DNA of 64,000 nt from Blautia sp. AF19-10LB. GTDB lineage: Bacteria > Bacillota > Clostridia > Lachnospirales > Lachnospiraceae. This document shows positions 52,871 to 61,894 of this stretch, one piece after another (positions within the stretch are counted from its first letter, which is position 1; every line of letters begins with the position of its first letter). The stretch lies in the NCBI RefSeq assembly GCF_003461245.1, contig NZ_QTWS01000007.1, forward strand, positions 60,115-124,114, written 5' to 3'. The position numbers were made by a program, and so were the translations under genes. Under the pieces are notes generated by a model that worked only from the letters and a program-made list of their open reading frames with translations, made no database searches and was not told where the DNA came from.

Positions 52871-53844
52871 ACCTTTTTGCGCTCCTCTACCTCATCCTCT
52901 TCATCTTCGTCAAAATTCAGGCGTTCTTCTTCCACGACAAGCGGCCGGTCAAGCACACGGCTGTTGATACTCAGTACATACTCACCAAGGAATCCAATAA
53001 AGAACAGCTGCAGTGCTCCAAGAAAGAACATACCGATGACCATAGGAGCAACACCGGCAGAAAAACGATCCCAGTACATCAGTTTCAACACCAGATAGAC
53101 AAGTGCTGCAACCAGGCTTAAACCGCCGATGATAAATCCTGCAAATGTCGCCAGTCGCATAACAACTTTGGAATAAGAAGTAATTCCGATCATCGCATAA
53201 TCGTACAGACTGTAAAAATTATTTTTACTCTTTCCGGCACGGCGTTTCGGCTGTGTATATTCGATGGCCTTGTAATCAAAGCCAAGCTCCGCAATGATCC
53301 CACGTAAATATGGCAGTGGATCATGAAGGTCACGAACCACATCTACGAACTTTTTATCGTAAAGTCCGAAACCGGTAAACTGCTCGATATGATCGATATC
53401 CGTGATCTTGTTGATCATCTTGTAATAGCAGGAACGGATCCAGTACATGCCCTTGCGCTCCTTGCTGGCACTTTTGACACCGATGACGATCTTTGTTCCC
53501 TGTTCCCATTCACGCACAAATTTCGGGATCATATCTACCGGATCCTGAAAATCTGCACACATACGCACAACACAGTCTCCATATGCCTGTTTCATTCCAT
53601 AGACCGGAGAACGTGCCTGTCCGAAATTCTTGGCGTTGAAGATTGCTTTGATCTTTTTATTATTGGCACACAGTCCACGAAGCAGTGCCTGGGTGTTATC
53701 CTTGGAATGGTTGTCGATAAACAGGATCTCATAATCATATTCACTGAGATCGCGTTCCATGACTTCCGACACCGCTTTTGCAAGAGGCACTACATTCGCC
53801 TCTTCATTATAGGTGGGAATTACCACTGAAATTTTTTTCTTCAT
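52867..53844 (-). CDS. GT2 glycosyltransferase, polyprenyl-phosphate type
   Basis: A 325-residue membrane-attached enzyme. The GT-A domain begins ISVVIPTYNEEANVVPLAKA, with RMCADFQDP carrying the metal-binding Asp. Two C-terminal membrane helices (LATFAGFIIGGLSLVAALVY and GMFFLGALQLFFIGFLGEYV) place it with GtrB/DPM1-like enzymes that transfer a sugar from NDP-sugar to undecaprenyl phosphate. A very acidic/basic tail (NFDEDEEDEVEERKK) ends the protein. It is coupled to the GT-C-like gene. Confidence 0.9.
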   Translation of the reverse strand: MKKKISVVIPTYNEEANVVPLAKAVSEVMERDLSEYDYEILFIDNHSKDNTQALLRGLCANNKKIKAIFNAKNFGQARSPVYGMKQAYGDCVVRMCADFQDPVDMIPKFVREWEQGTKIVIGVKSASKERKGMYWIRSCYYKMINKITDIDHIEQFTGFGLYDKKFVDVVRDLHDPLPYLRGIIAELGFDYKAIEYTQPKRRAGKSKNNFYSLYDYAMIGITSYSKVVMRLATFAGFIIGGLSLVAALVYLVLKLMYWDRFSAGVAPMVIGMFFLGALQLFFIGFLGEYVLSINSRVLDRPLVVEEERLNFDEDEEDEVEERKKV

Positions 53845-53850
53845 TCTTAT

Positions 53851-54777
53851 CTATACTCCTGTTTCCTGGCTTCTGATCCAGGCGATTGTTTCTCTGATTC
53901 CCTCTTCAAATGTATATTCCGGCACAAACCCGGTGTCACGCTGCAGAGATTCCGTATCCGCACAGAGATTCATAACCGCTCCCTGTGGATATGGTCTTGC
54001 ACCGATTCCTGTTTTCTCTGCCCCGGTGAGTTCTGCCATTTTGAGGATATATTCTTTGAGTGGATGAGCTTCGCCGCTTCCGATACAATATACAGCACCG
54101 TCTCTGCCTTTCTCACCGATCAGATAATAAGCTCGTCCCGCATCTTTGCTGTAAAGATAGTCCCAGCGCTGCATTGCCGGAGTGAACTCTGTCGGTTCGC
54201 CTCGAAGCATCTTGCGGAGCCCGGAAGCGATCATCGTTGTTTCTTTCTCATAAATTCCGTAAACACTGAAAATCCTCGGCCAGATACATTCCATGCCAAG
54301 CTCCCGGCAGAGCATCCCCGCCAGATGACCGGATGCCAACTTGCTCGCTCCATAAGGTGTCGAAGGATTTGTCGGACTGTCCGGTGAAATCTTGTCAATG
54401 TTCATTGGTCCATATTCCGCCTGAGAACCAGCCCCAATAAAACGTTTACAGCCAAGTGCATTTGCCGCTCTCACCGCATCCAATGTATAGCTGATATTTC
54501 TGCTCTGCAGTTCTGTACTTCTGTTTCGATTCTCACCCGTATTTCCCCAGGCAATATGGTAAAAGGTATCGCAACCCGCCGGGATCAGCTCTGGAAGGTG
54601 ATCCAGAGTTTCCAGATTACAGTCTATCAGATGTATCAGACTGCTGTCCGGCAGACGGCTCTGCTTCCCGGAAGAAGACCTTATGACTGCATAGACCTCT
54701 ACGTTCTGTTTTACACATTCTTCGATCAGAGCCGTACCGATCATGCTGGTGGCTCCTGTCACAATGATTTTTTTCAT
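53851..54777 (-). CDS. Extended SDR NAD(P)-dependent sugar reductase/epimerase
   Basis: A 308-residue extended short-chain dehydrogenase. The nucleotide motif is IIVTGATSMIG and the catalytic YxxxK is in TPYGASKLASG. In an operon with an E1-type dehydrase and a ThDP enzyme, it most likely reduces a 4-keto (or side-chain keto) group of a CDP-3,6-dideoxyhexose, like RfbJ/RfbS or YerF. This is inferred from context; epimerase activity is the alternative. The start at 54777 follows GGAG by 6 nt; an ATG at 54789 overlaps that site. Confidence 0.85.
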   Translation of the reverse strand: MKKIIVTGATSMIGTALIEECVKQNVEVYAVIRSSSGKQSRLPDSSLIHLIDCNLETLDHLPELIPAGCDTFYHIAWGNTGENRNRSTELQSRNISYTLDAVRAANALGCKRFIGAGSQAEYGPMNIDKISPDSPTNPSTPYGASKLASGHLAGMLCRELGMECIWPRIFSVYGIYEKETTMIASGLRKMLRGEPTEFTPAMQRWDYLYSKDAGRAYYLIGEKGRDGAVYCIGSGEAHPLKEYILKMAELTGAEKTGIGARPYPQGAVMNLCADTESLQRDTGFVPEYTFEEGIRETIAWIRSQETGV

Positions 54778-54805
54778 AATTTTCTCCATATACCGCCGGA
54801 TATCC

Positions 54806-56653
54806 TTACTGTCTCATCTTTTCCGGAAGAGGAATGAACATGTTGGATTCCAGCTCTTCCCTGTCAAGGAACGGATACATATCTTCAAGCGGCGCGGACA
54901 CCATACTTCCATCCGGAAGTTTCTTCGCAGAAGTCTTTGGTTCCGTCTTCTGATATTTCGTCACAAAAACCTCGCAGACAAAAGCTCCCTCTGCATCCAA
55001 TGCCTCACTGATCGCTGCTTCAAGATCTTCGGATGCATGAACTGCTCTATACGGAAATCCATAAGCAGGCATGATCCTGGAAAGATCCGGAAAACTCAAG
55101 TCTCCGCTCTCCTCACCCACACCGACCAGCGGCGGCTTGAAATAGCTCTGCTGTGTCTGACGGATGGAATGATAACCCTGGTTGTTGATCACAAACAGTT
55201 TCACCGGCAAACGGTTCTGAAGGATCGTCTGCATCTCCTGAATATTCATCTGCAGACTGCCCTCACCTGTCACACAGACAACAGCTTTGCCTGGCTGTGC
55301 GACTGCAATTCCTGTTGCCGCCGGAAGGCAGAATCCCATCGAAGCTGTGTTTGGATTTGTGATAAAGCGCTGTCCTTTTTTGACCTGGAACGCCTGACTT
55401 CCTGCCACTCGGGAAGTTCCCACGCTGACCATGAGAGTTTCGTTTTCCTTCATGGCTTTGGAGAGCTCTCCGTAAAAAGCATAGATATTTGTGCATCCTT
55501 CTTCCAGTGTTTCATAATGCTTCTCAGTCACAACCGGATACTGTTTTTTCCAGAGGAGACACTGTTTTCTCCAGTCTTCTCCCTTAAACAACGGGTATTC
55601 TTTATCTGCACCGCGCTTCTTCGCCTCAGCGAGAAGTCCACGGATCAGTTCACCTGCATCTCCGACAACCGGAAGGCTGACATGAAGGTTCGGTTTCTTT
55701 AATTCATTTTCATCAATATCATTGAGGATCGTATAGCTTTCTCTCGCCCAGTCCTGATACTGGAAACCAGTCTGTGCAAATCCCTGACGGTTTCCAATGG
55801 AAAGCAGCACATCACTGTTCTGCAGGGCAAAATTTCCCGGGCGCGTTCCTGTTCCGCCGCTTCTTCCCACGAAGTACGGATGATCGGATTCCAGCGCATC
55901 CACACTGCTCATTCCGGTCACGACCGGCACACCAAGTACATCGACCAGTTCATGGAACTCCTCGATCGCGCCTGCAAGACGTACACCATTTCCCGGTGAT
56001 AATACCGGGCGGTGGCTTTCCTCTATTTTATCAAGGATCTTCTCTATTGTTTCCTGCAGGATCTCCTGTGGTCTCTGTTCCGGATTTTCTGCAGGATCAT
56101 AAGCTCGGAGACTCTCTGTCTCTATGATCGCGCCCTGCACATCCAGTGGAAAATCCAGCCAGACTGGTCCTGGTCTTCCTGTTGCTGCCATGTAGAGTGC
56201 TTTTTCCAGATGATAACGGATGTCTTCCGGATGAATGACCATATGTGCATATTTGGTGATAGAAGCGACTACAGGAACAATATTACACTCCTGAACGCCC
56301 ATGCTGCGAAGCGGAAGTCCGCTCGCCGGAACTGTCGTGGCATATCTCGCCTGCCCGGAAAAAACAAGCATCGGAATAGAGTCCATCCAGGCACCCAAGA
56401 CACCTGTGATCGCATTTGTCGCACCAGGTCCTGTCGTCACGCAGACAGCTGCCATACGGTTATCCATCCTCGCATACGCTTCTGCTGCCATCGCACACGC
56501 CTGCTCATGATGCTGATAAGTGCAGTGCAACTTCGGATGATGTCCAAAAGAATCGTTCATATGCATCGCACCGCCGCCAGTCACGGTAAACACATCCCGG
56601 ATGCCCCACTGTGCAATACGATCAGCTATATAATCAGATACTTTCTGCTTCAT
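54806..56653 (-). CDS. ThDP-dependent enzyme, acetolactate-synthase/YerE-like
   Basis: A 615-residue enzyme of the acetohydroxyacid synthase superfamily. The catalytic Glu is in QHHEQACAMAAEAYAR near residue 50, and the ThDP-binding motif appears as VTGEGSLQMNIQEM with VINNQGY. The N-terminus MKQKVSDYIADRIAQWGIRD is typical of ThDP enzymes in polysaccharide loci. In such loci, YerE adds a two-carbon unit from pyruvate to a 4-keto-3,6-dideoxyhexose. A classical IlvB role is less likely because no ilvN or other branched-chain genes are nearby. The start is ATG 56653, 6 nt past the CapK-like stop. Confidence 0.87.
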   Translation of the reverse strand: MKQKVSDYIADRIAQWGIRDVFTVTGGGAMHMNDSFGHHPKLHCTYQHHEQACAMAAEAYARMDNRMAAVCVTTGPGATNAITGVLGAWMDSIPMLVFSGQARYATTVPASGLPLRSMGVQECNIVPVVASITKYAHMVIHPEDIRYHLEKALYMAATGRPGPVWLDFPLDVQGAIIETESLRAYDPAENPEQRPQEILQETIEKILDKIEESHRPVLSPGNGVRLAGAIEEFHELVDVLGVPVVTGMSSVDALESDHPYFVGRSGGTGTRPGNFALQNSDVLLSIGNRQGFAQTGFQYQDWARESYTILNDIDENELKKPNLHVSLPVVGDAGELIRGLLAEAKKRGADKEYPLFKGEDWRKQCLLWKKQYPVVTEKHYETLEEGCTNIYAFYGELSKAMKENETLMVSVGTSRVAGSQAFQVKKGQRFITNPNTASMGFCLPAATGIAVAQPGKAVVCVTGEGSLQMNIQEMQTILQNRLPVKLFVINNQGYHSIRQTQQSYFKPPLVGVGEESGDLSFPDLSRIMPAYGFPYRAVHASEDLEAAISEALDAEGAFVCEVFVTKYQKTEPKTSAKKLPDGSMVSAPLEDMYPFLDREELESNMFIPLPEKMRQ

Positions 56654-56658
56654 TCTGC

Positions 56659-57975
56659 CTACTTCCTTCCATCCCATTTGTTTTCACATACCATAAATTT
56701 ACCGGATGCCTGGATCGGGATCTCATCGACATAAGTAACTTTGATCTCTGCATCTTCCCCGAGATAATGGCGGTATGCTGCCAGAACTTCATCGATATCA
56801 AGTTTTTCCTGATCCGCATTCACAAGAAGCTCATAATCCTTCTCGCCCCACTGGATGCATTTTGCCTGGTAAACAATACCCTCAAATTTCAGAAGTGTAT
56901 TCATAAATACATGGATAGAAAGCGGTTCGCCCTTGGTGTTGTACATCAGAGAACCTCTTCTGCCGTAGATCTCTACATATTTACCATGCACCCTGCCCTT
57001 AGGATCATTATACATTCTCATGATTCCCGTATCACCGGTATCATAGCGGACCATCGGGAAAGTCTTGTTATAATAGTCTGTGACAACGATTCTTCCAAGT
57101 TCCCCTTCTTCTGCCGGTTCATCAGAATCCAGTTTCAGGATCTCCGGATAAAAATTGTAAAGATCAATGGTATATTCCGGATCCTCATCCAGCTGGATCG
57201 CAATAAAACCATTCTCATTATTTCCATAAGAACGCACCGGAGAAAATCCAAACAGCTCTTTTGTCAGGTCATAAGTTTCCTGTGGAAGCGCCTCTCCCAT
57301 AGAGAAAACCAGCTCCACATCCCATTTACTGATGTCTCTGTGCGTTTTTCTGAGATACTGTGTCAGTGCTGTCAGTGCACTGGAATATGTGACCAGTACC
57401 TGGATCTTCTTTTTCTCGATATCCTGGCAGATTTTTTCCAGAGAATCGTCTCCCATGTTGGAGATATCCACCATGATCAGATTATTTTTGAAAGATTTCC
57501 ACTTACTGATCGTATTTTTTCCCTTTATCCACGCACGGAACTCGCCGCGCTTCATTCCCATACGGAAACCGTTCAGTTCCATACAGGAGATAAAGTTCAT
57601 ATTTACACGGCTCATCTTGTCGCCATCGCAGAGTACCGTAAACGGTGTTCCTGTAGAACCACTTGTACTCAGACGGTACAGCTTTCCCTGTTCCTCGCTG
57701 TTGTCCACAAGGACCTGGTCATAATTTTCTATAAAATCACCTTTGGTCATTACCGGAAAATCCTTAAGTTCTGTCCATTCCGGATGATCTTTATAATAAG
57801 GAGAGTGTTCTTTGACATAATCCAGAAGAACATGGATCCTGCGATCCATATATTCCTCTGTCACACCCTCAACGATCTCTCGTTTGTTTACTTCTTTTAA
57901 TTTTTTGAGCCTGCCGCCTTTTGCAGCGTCGAGAAGATCAAATACCACTCTTCTCAGAACTTCACCTGTCTGCAT
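56659..57975 (-). CDS. CapK/PaaK-family adenylate-forming enzyme (copy 1)
   Basis: A 438-residue protein of the phenylacetate-CoA ligase-like family. The AMP-binding P-loop-like motif LSTSGSTGTPFTVL and the later GRRGSLMYNTKGEPLSIH region are present, while no dedicated acyl carrier gene is nearby. CapK relatives occur in capsule loci and are thought to activate or attach acyl groups. AAAGGAGGCAGCA precedes the ATG, and the gene overlaps the flippase end by 14 nt. Confidence 0.87.
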   Translation of the reverse strand: MQTGEVLRRVVFDLLDAAKGGRLKKLKEVNKREIVEGVTEEYMDRRIHVLLDYVKEHSPYYKDHPEWTELKDFPVMTKGDFIENYDQVLVDNSEEQGKLYRLSTSGSTGTPFTVLCDGDKMSRVNMNFISCMELNGFRMGMKRGEFRAWIKGKNTISKWKSFKNNLIMVDISNMGDDSLEKICQDIEKKKIQVLVTYSSALTALTQYLRKTHRDISKWDVELVFSMGEALPQETYDLTKELFGFSPVRSYGNNENGFIAIQLDEDPEYTIDLYNFYPEILKLDSDEPAEEGELGRIVVTDYYNKTFPMVRYDTGDTGIMRMYNDPKGRVHGKYVEIYGRRGSLMYNTKGEPLSIHVFMNTLLKFEGIVYQAKCIQWGEKDYELLVNADQEKLDIDEVLAAYRHYLGEDAEIKVTYVDEIPIQASGKFMVCENKWDGRK

Positions 57976-59182
57976 TGCTGCCTCCTTTATCTTTTCCTGC
58001 CTTTACCAGTCCCAGAATGATGACTGCTGCCACTCTGAGGCTGTTCGCCCCAAGGGACGCCCAGGCAAAACCAATCATACCATATGCTCTTGCTGCCAGC
58101 ACAGAAGTCACCAGCAGAACCGCAAAATGTGCAAGCTGGATCCACAGCTGCCATTTTTCATCTGTAAATGTAAGTACCAGAATAAACAGAAATGCGGAAA
58201 ATAGCCCAAGGATCTGCGCGAGATTTACCACTGTGACAAGCCCTTTGACAGAATCATAGAGGTTTCTGTAGAAAAGCCATACAAACAGCGGCGTTCCCAC
58301 CTGACATGCAAGAAAGAACACAAGGCTCACACCGCCGCCCGCAAGAACTGCCTTTCCAAACTGTGAACGTGTCAGCAGTTCTTTGCGTTTCGTCAGATAG
58401 GAGATCACGATCGTATTGATCGGTGCGATCAGAAGCACCAACGTCTTTCCGATCAGAGACACAACATAATACCAGGTGACCTGCTCATTTCCAAGCACCT
58501 GTTTGATCACAAGGCGGTCCATATTCATGGTCGTATTTGTGATCAGATAAGACATTGTAAGGAAAAAACCTCTTCCCAGTGCTGTCGAAAAATACTGGCT
58601 TCTCTGAAAGAACTGATGAAAAACACTTCCCGTCAGTCCTACAAACAGAAGAGCCGCGCCCTCTCCGATCAGATAGATCCATACCCACTGACCAGTCACG
58701 TAATAAACGCCAAAACCCGCAAGATATCCGAGCCCGATCAGCAGATAATAAATAAAATATCTCTTATAATTCAGGTTAAGACGATATTCCACATCTCCAT
58801 AATACCGGAATACAGTAAACATAAACAGCAGAAAAGCACCGATTGCCATAGGAATGCTTTCCAGACTGTTCCTCGACATCCAGAGTGCCACGCCGCTGCC
58901 GATCGCGCCGAACACAAGAAGGATCCAGTCATAATCGCCGTTCGTTACCGCATAATTCCTGCGTACTACAAGGCGGCTGGTGTTCAGTGCCTGACCGACA
59001 GACGGACACACGATCGCGATAAGACCTGTGATATAAAGAAGTCCGCCGAGCTGTTCCGCGCCCATCACTCTGTTCAAGAGCGGTGTGATCACGATCTGCA
59101 GCACCGCATTCATAAAGATCAGTCCACCCATGGTGTACAGGGTGTTTACTGCAATACTTTTTTTCTGTTCCTTTTTTTCCAA
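57962..59182 (-). CDS. Polysaccharide flippase (Wzx/MATE-like)
   Basis: A 406-residue protein with about twelve membrane segments (NTLYTMGGLIFMNAVLQIVI at the start), of the oligosaccharidyl-lipid flippase type that moves undecaprenyl-linked repeat units across the membrane. The preferred start is TTG 59182: AGGA lies about 7 nt upstream and the codon comes 20 nt after the previous stop. A GTG at 59239 gives a 19-residue extension, but has no ribosome site. Confidence 0.87.
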   Translation of the reverse strand: MEKKEQKKSIAVNTLYTMGGLIFMNAVLQIVITPLLNRVMGAEQLGGLLYITGLIAIVCPSVGQALNTSRLVVRRNYAVTNGDYDWILLVFGAIGSGVALWMSRNSLESIPMAIGAFLLFMFTVFRYYGDVEYRLNLNYKRYFIYYLLIGLGYLAGFGVYYVTGQWVWIYLIGEGAALLFVGLTGSVFHQFFQRSQYFSTALGRGFFLTMSYLITNTTMNMDRLVIKQVLGNEQVTWYYVVSLIGKTLVLLIAPINTIVISYLTKRKELLTRSQFGKAVLAGGGVSLVFFLACQVGTPLFVWLFYRNLYDSVKGLVTVVNLAQILGLFSAFLFILVLTFTDEKWQLWIQLAHFAVLLVTSVLAARAYGMIGFAWASLGANSLRVAAVIILGLVKAGKDKGGSNADR

Positions 59183-59201
59183 TCTTATTCCTGCCCCTCT
59201 G

Positions 59202-60530
59202 TCAGCCACAGATTCCCTTGTGATCCTGATATTTCTCACAACGGTTTTCTATGTATTTACGCTTTCCGGAGGCGAGCACCGGAATCTCATCTACGATCTC
59301 TACTTTGATCCTTGCTTCATCGCCAAGGTATGGGCGGATCCTGCCAAGGATCTCTTCCTGATCCATCTTTGCCGGATCTCCGTTCAACCAGATCGTATAA
59401 TCCTTCACATCTTCCTGGATGAAACGATACTGCTTCACGCCTTCGATATCCCAGAGATTGTTTGTGATGATGTAAGGTGTCACGGCATTGCCTTTGCAGT
59501 CGTAGATCAGATCACTTCTGCGTCCGTAAAGCTCGGACAGATAAAGCTTGAAGCGACCATTCTTTTCCTTGCGGACTGCCACCGCAGTATCTCCATTGTC
59601 ATAACGGAGGATCGGAAATGCATAATTAAAAAGATCCGTGATCACGATACGTCCCAGCTCTCCCGGTTCCGCAGGCTCATCAGAATCCATCTTGAGGATC
59701 TCGTAATAATAGGTTTCTGTATCAATACGGTATCCCTCATCTTTCTCATTCTGAAGTCCCATGATTCCGTTTTCTTCGTTGGAATACCAGGCTCTTACCG
59801 GGCAGCCGAACTGTTTTTCCAGAGTTCTGCGGACCGGTTCCGGCATTGTCTCAGAGATCGGAATGATCGCCCGGACGCTGCAATTGCTGCAGTCTCTGCC
59901 GGATCTGCGGATATAGTCGCTCAGTTCTCCCAGCGCAGAAGAATAACCGACCAGGCATTTTACTTTTTTCTTCTCGATCGTATGGAACATCTCTGCCAGT
60001 GCCTGTTCATCCATGCGGGAACTGTCCATCATGATCATATTTTCCTGGATAAGCTGAAATTTACTCTTTTTGACATTATTTACCCAGACGCGGATAAAAG
60101 CTTCCTTCATTCCGATGTAGTAGCCAGCCGCGGCTCCCAGGAAAATGCCGCCTGCTGTGTTATGGCGGATCTTATCTCTGTTCTGGATCATGCGGAGCGG
60201 AGTTCCCGTGGAACCACTGGTGCACATCACACGGTTATCCGGTGCATCCTTGTATGTGGAAGATATGAAACGGTCATACTGCTGACGGAACGTATCTTTG
60301 TTTACCACCGGAAGGTCCTTCAGTGAAATATCTTCCGGATAATCTTTGTAAAAATCTGTTGTTTTTACTGCATGGGCGATCAGATCCTGAATCTTTTTTT
60401 CTGTTTCTTCAACAGAACTGCCTTCCTTCCAGGCGTAACGGATCTGGTCATAATATTCCCGGATCTTGCCACCCTTTGTCTTATCCAGCATCCAGAAGCC
60501 CATCCAGCGAAGTCTTTCATCTAAAATCAT
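59202..60530 (-). CDS. CapK/PaaK-family adenylate-forming enzyme (copy 2)
   Basis: A 442-residue paralog of the enzyme at 56659-57975. Its ATP-binding motif reads VMCTSGSTGTPLRMI, and DSDEPAEPGELGRIVITDLF closely matches DSDEPAEEGELGRIVVTDYY of copy 1. The two are clearly related yet diverged over much of their length, so they likely act on different acyl or acceptor substrates. GAGGAG lies 8 nt before the ATG. The gene follows the dehydrase by 12 nt. Confidence 0.87.
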   Translation of the reverse strand: MILDERLRWMGFWMLDKTKGGKIREYYDQIRYAWKEGSSVEETEKKIQDLIAHAVKTTDFYKDYPEDISLKDLPVVNKDTFRQQYDRFISSTYKDAPDNRVMCTSGSTGTPLRMIQNRDKIRHNTAGGIFLGAAAGYYIGMKEAFIRVWVNNVKKSKFQLIQENMIMMDSSRMDEQALAEMFHTIEKKKVKCLVGYSSALGELSDYIRRSGRDCSNCSVRAIIPISETMPEPVRRTLEKQFGCPVRAWYSNEENGIMGLQNEKDEGYRIDTETYYYEILKMDSDEPAEPGELGRIVITDLFNYAFPILRYDNGDTAVAVRKEKNGRFKLYLSELYGRRSDLIYDCKGNAVTPYIITNNLWDIEGVKQYRFIQEDVKDYTIWLNGDPAKMDQEEILGRIRPYLGDEARIKVEIVDEIPVLASGKRKYIENRCEKYQDHKGICG

Positions 60531-60542
60531 ATTTTATTCTCC

Positions 60543-61880
60543 TCAGTTCAGAGCTTCTTTGATCGCATCTGCCATTGCAGAAAGCATCTCATCTGTCATT
60601 CCCGGATAAACACCGATCCAGAAAGTATCTTTCATGATGCGGTCTGTATTTTCAAGGCTTCCGGCAATACGATATCCCTTACCAGTAGCACGCATCTGGT
60701 CAAAGCACGGATGTTTTGTCAGGTTTCCGGCAAACAGCATACGCGTCTGAACACCTTTGGATTCAATCTCCTGAACCAGTTTATTTCTGTCCACGCCTTC
60801 TTTGCAGGTGATGAGGAAACCAAACCAGCTCGGTCTGGAGTTTTCACACGCTGTCGGAAGAATCAGTTTATCCTCGGTTCCTTTGAGTGCTTCTTTCAGG
60901 TAGTTGAAGTTATGGATTCTTCGTTCTACGAAAGACGGGAATTTCTTAAGCTGCGCGCAGCCTACAGCAGCCTGCATATCGGTCGCCTTAAGGTTGTATC
61001 CGAAATGAGAATATACATATTTGTGATCATATCCTACCGGAAGTTCTCCATACTGACGGTCAAAACGATGTCCACATAGATTGTCCTGTCCCGGTGCACA
61101 GATGCAGTCTCTTCCCCAGTCTCTTAAGGATCTTGCGATCTTATTCAGAAGAGAATTATTGGTATAGACAGCACCGCCCTCGCCCATCGTCATATGATGC
61201 GGCGGATAGAAACTGGAAGTTCCGATATCACCGATCGTTCCGGTCAGTTTCTCCTCTCCGTCGATGGTATAAACAGAACCCAGTGCGTCACAGTTATCCT
61301 CGATCAGCCAGAGGTTGTGACGGTCGCAGAAGTCTTTGACTGCCTTAAGGTCAAATGGATTTCCAAGAGTATGTGCAAGCATGACTGCCTTGGTCTTTGA
61401 AGAATATGCACCCTCCAGAAGCTGCGGATCGATGTTGTACTGCGGGATCGCCACATCAACAAAAACAGGAACAGCTCCGTACTGGATGATCGGTGCTACT
61501 GTTGTCGGGAATCCTGCTGCGACAGTGATGACTTCGTCTCCCGGAAGGATCTGACGTTCCTTAAGGAGCGGGGAAGTCAGTGTCATAAATGCGAGCAGGT
61601 TCGCAGAAGAACCGGAATTTACAAGGGAACAGTATCTTACTCCCAGGTATTTCGCAAATTCGTGTTCAAATTCACTGGTGTAACGTCCGGCTGTCAGCCA
61701 GAATTCCAGAGAACTGTCCACAAGATTTACCATTTCTTCTGAATCATAAACACGGGACGCATATGGAATACGGTCGCCCTTTTCGTATGGTTTTTTGTTA
61801 TTATGGTATTTTTCGCAGTATTCTTTTGTCAGCTTGAGGATCTCTTCTCTCGCCTGCTGTTCTGTCATTTCTTCAAACAT
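60543..61880 (-). CDS. CDP-4-keto-6-deoxyglucose 3-dehydrase (E1 / DdhC / RfbH-like)
   Basis: A 445-residue DegT/DnrJ/EryC1-fold enzyme that uses PMP instead of a Schiff-base Lys to remove the C3 hydroxyl. The diagnostic His replaces the Lys in SFYPPHHMTMGEGG. The [2Fe-2S] ligands of E1 appear as RDCICAPGQDNLCG (C-x-C-x7-C) plus an upstream Cys in EDNCDALG, matching the family's unusual Cys arrangement (the first spacing is 61 here). The substrate-loop PVGYDHKYVYSHFGYNLK is intact. The start at 61880 follows GGGAGA by 6 nt. It needs a reductase (E3) partner, not visible here. Confidence 0.93.
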   Translation of the reverse strand: MFEEMTEQQAREEILKLTKEYCEKYHNNKKPYEKGDRIPYASRVYDSEEMVNLVDSSLEFWLTAGRYTSEFEHEFAKYLGVRYCSLVNSGSSANLLAFMTLTSPLLKERQILPGDEVITVAAGFPTTVAPIIQYGAVPVFVDVAIPQYNIDPQLLEGAYSSKTKAVMLAHTLGNPFDLKAVKDFCDRHNLWLIEDNCDALGSVYTIDGEEKLTGTIGDIGTSSFYPPHHMTMGEGGAVYTNNSLLNKIARSLRDWGRDCICAPGQDNLCGHRFDRQYGELPVGYDHKYVYSHFGYNLKATDMQAAVGCAQLKKFPSFVERRIHNFNYLKEALKGTEDKLILPTACENSRPSWFGFLITCKEGVDRNKLVQEIESKGVQTRMLFAGNLTKHPCFDQMRATGKGYRIAGSLENTDRIMKDTFWIGVYPGMTDEMLSAMADAIKEALN

Positions 61881-61894
61881 AATTTTCTCCCTTA

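Noticed and set aside
54806..56653. Assignment as IlvB of branched-chain amino acid synthesis
   Set aside because: There is no ilvN, ilvC or ilvD nearby and the gene sits mid-operon among polysaccharide genes, so a sugar-modifying ThDP enzyme is more likely, though not proven.
56611..57900. A 429-codon plus-strand open frame opposite the CapK-like gene
   Set aside because: The minus strand carries the intact SGSTGTP adenylation motif and coupled neighbours; the plus frame has typical antisense composition (Ile/Phe/His/Arg-rich).
59085..60326. A 413-codon plus-strand open frame opposite the second CapK-like gene
   Set aside because: Same reason: no ribosome site or recognisable motif, and the minus-strand gene is clear.
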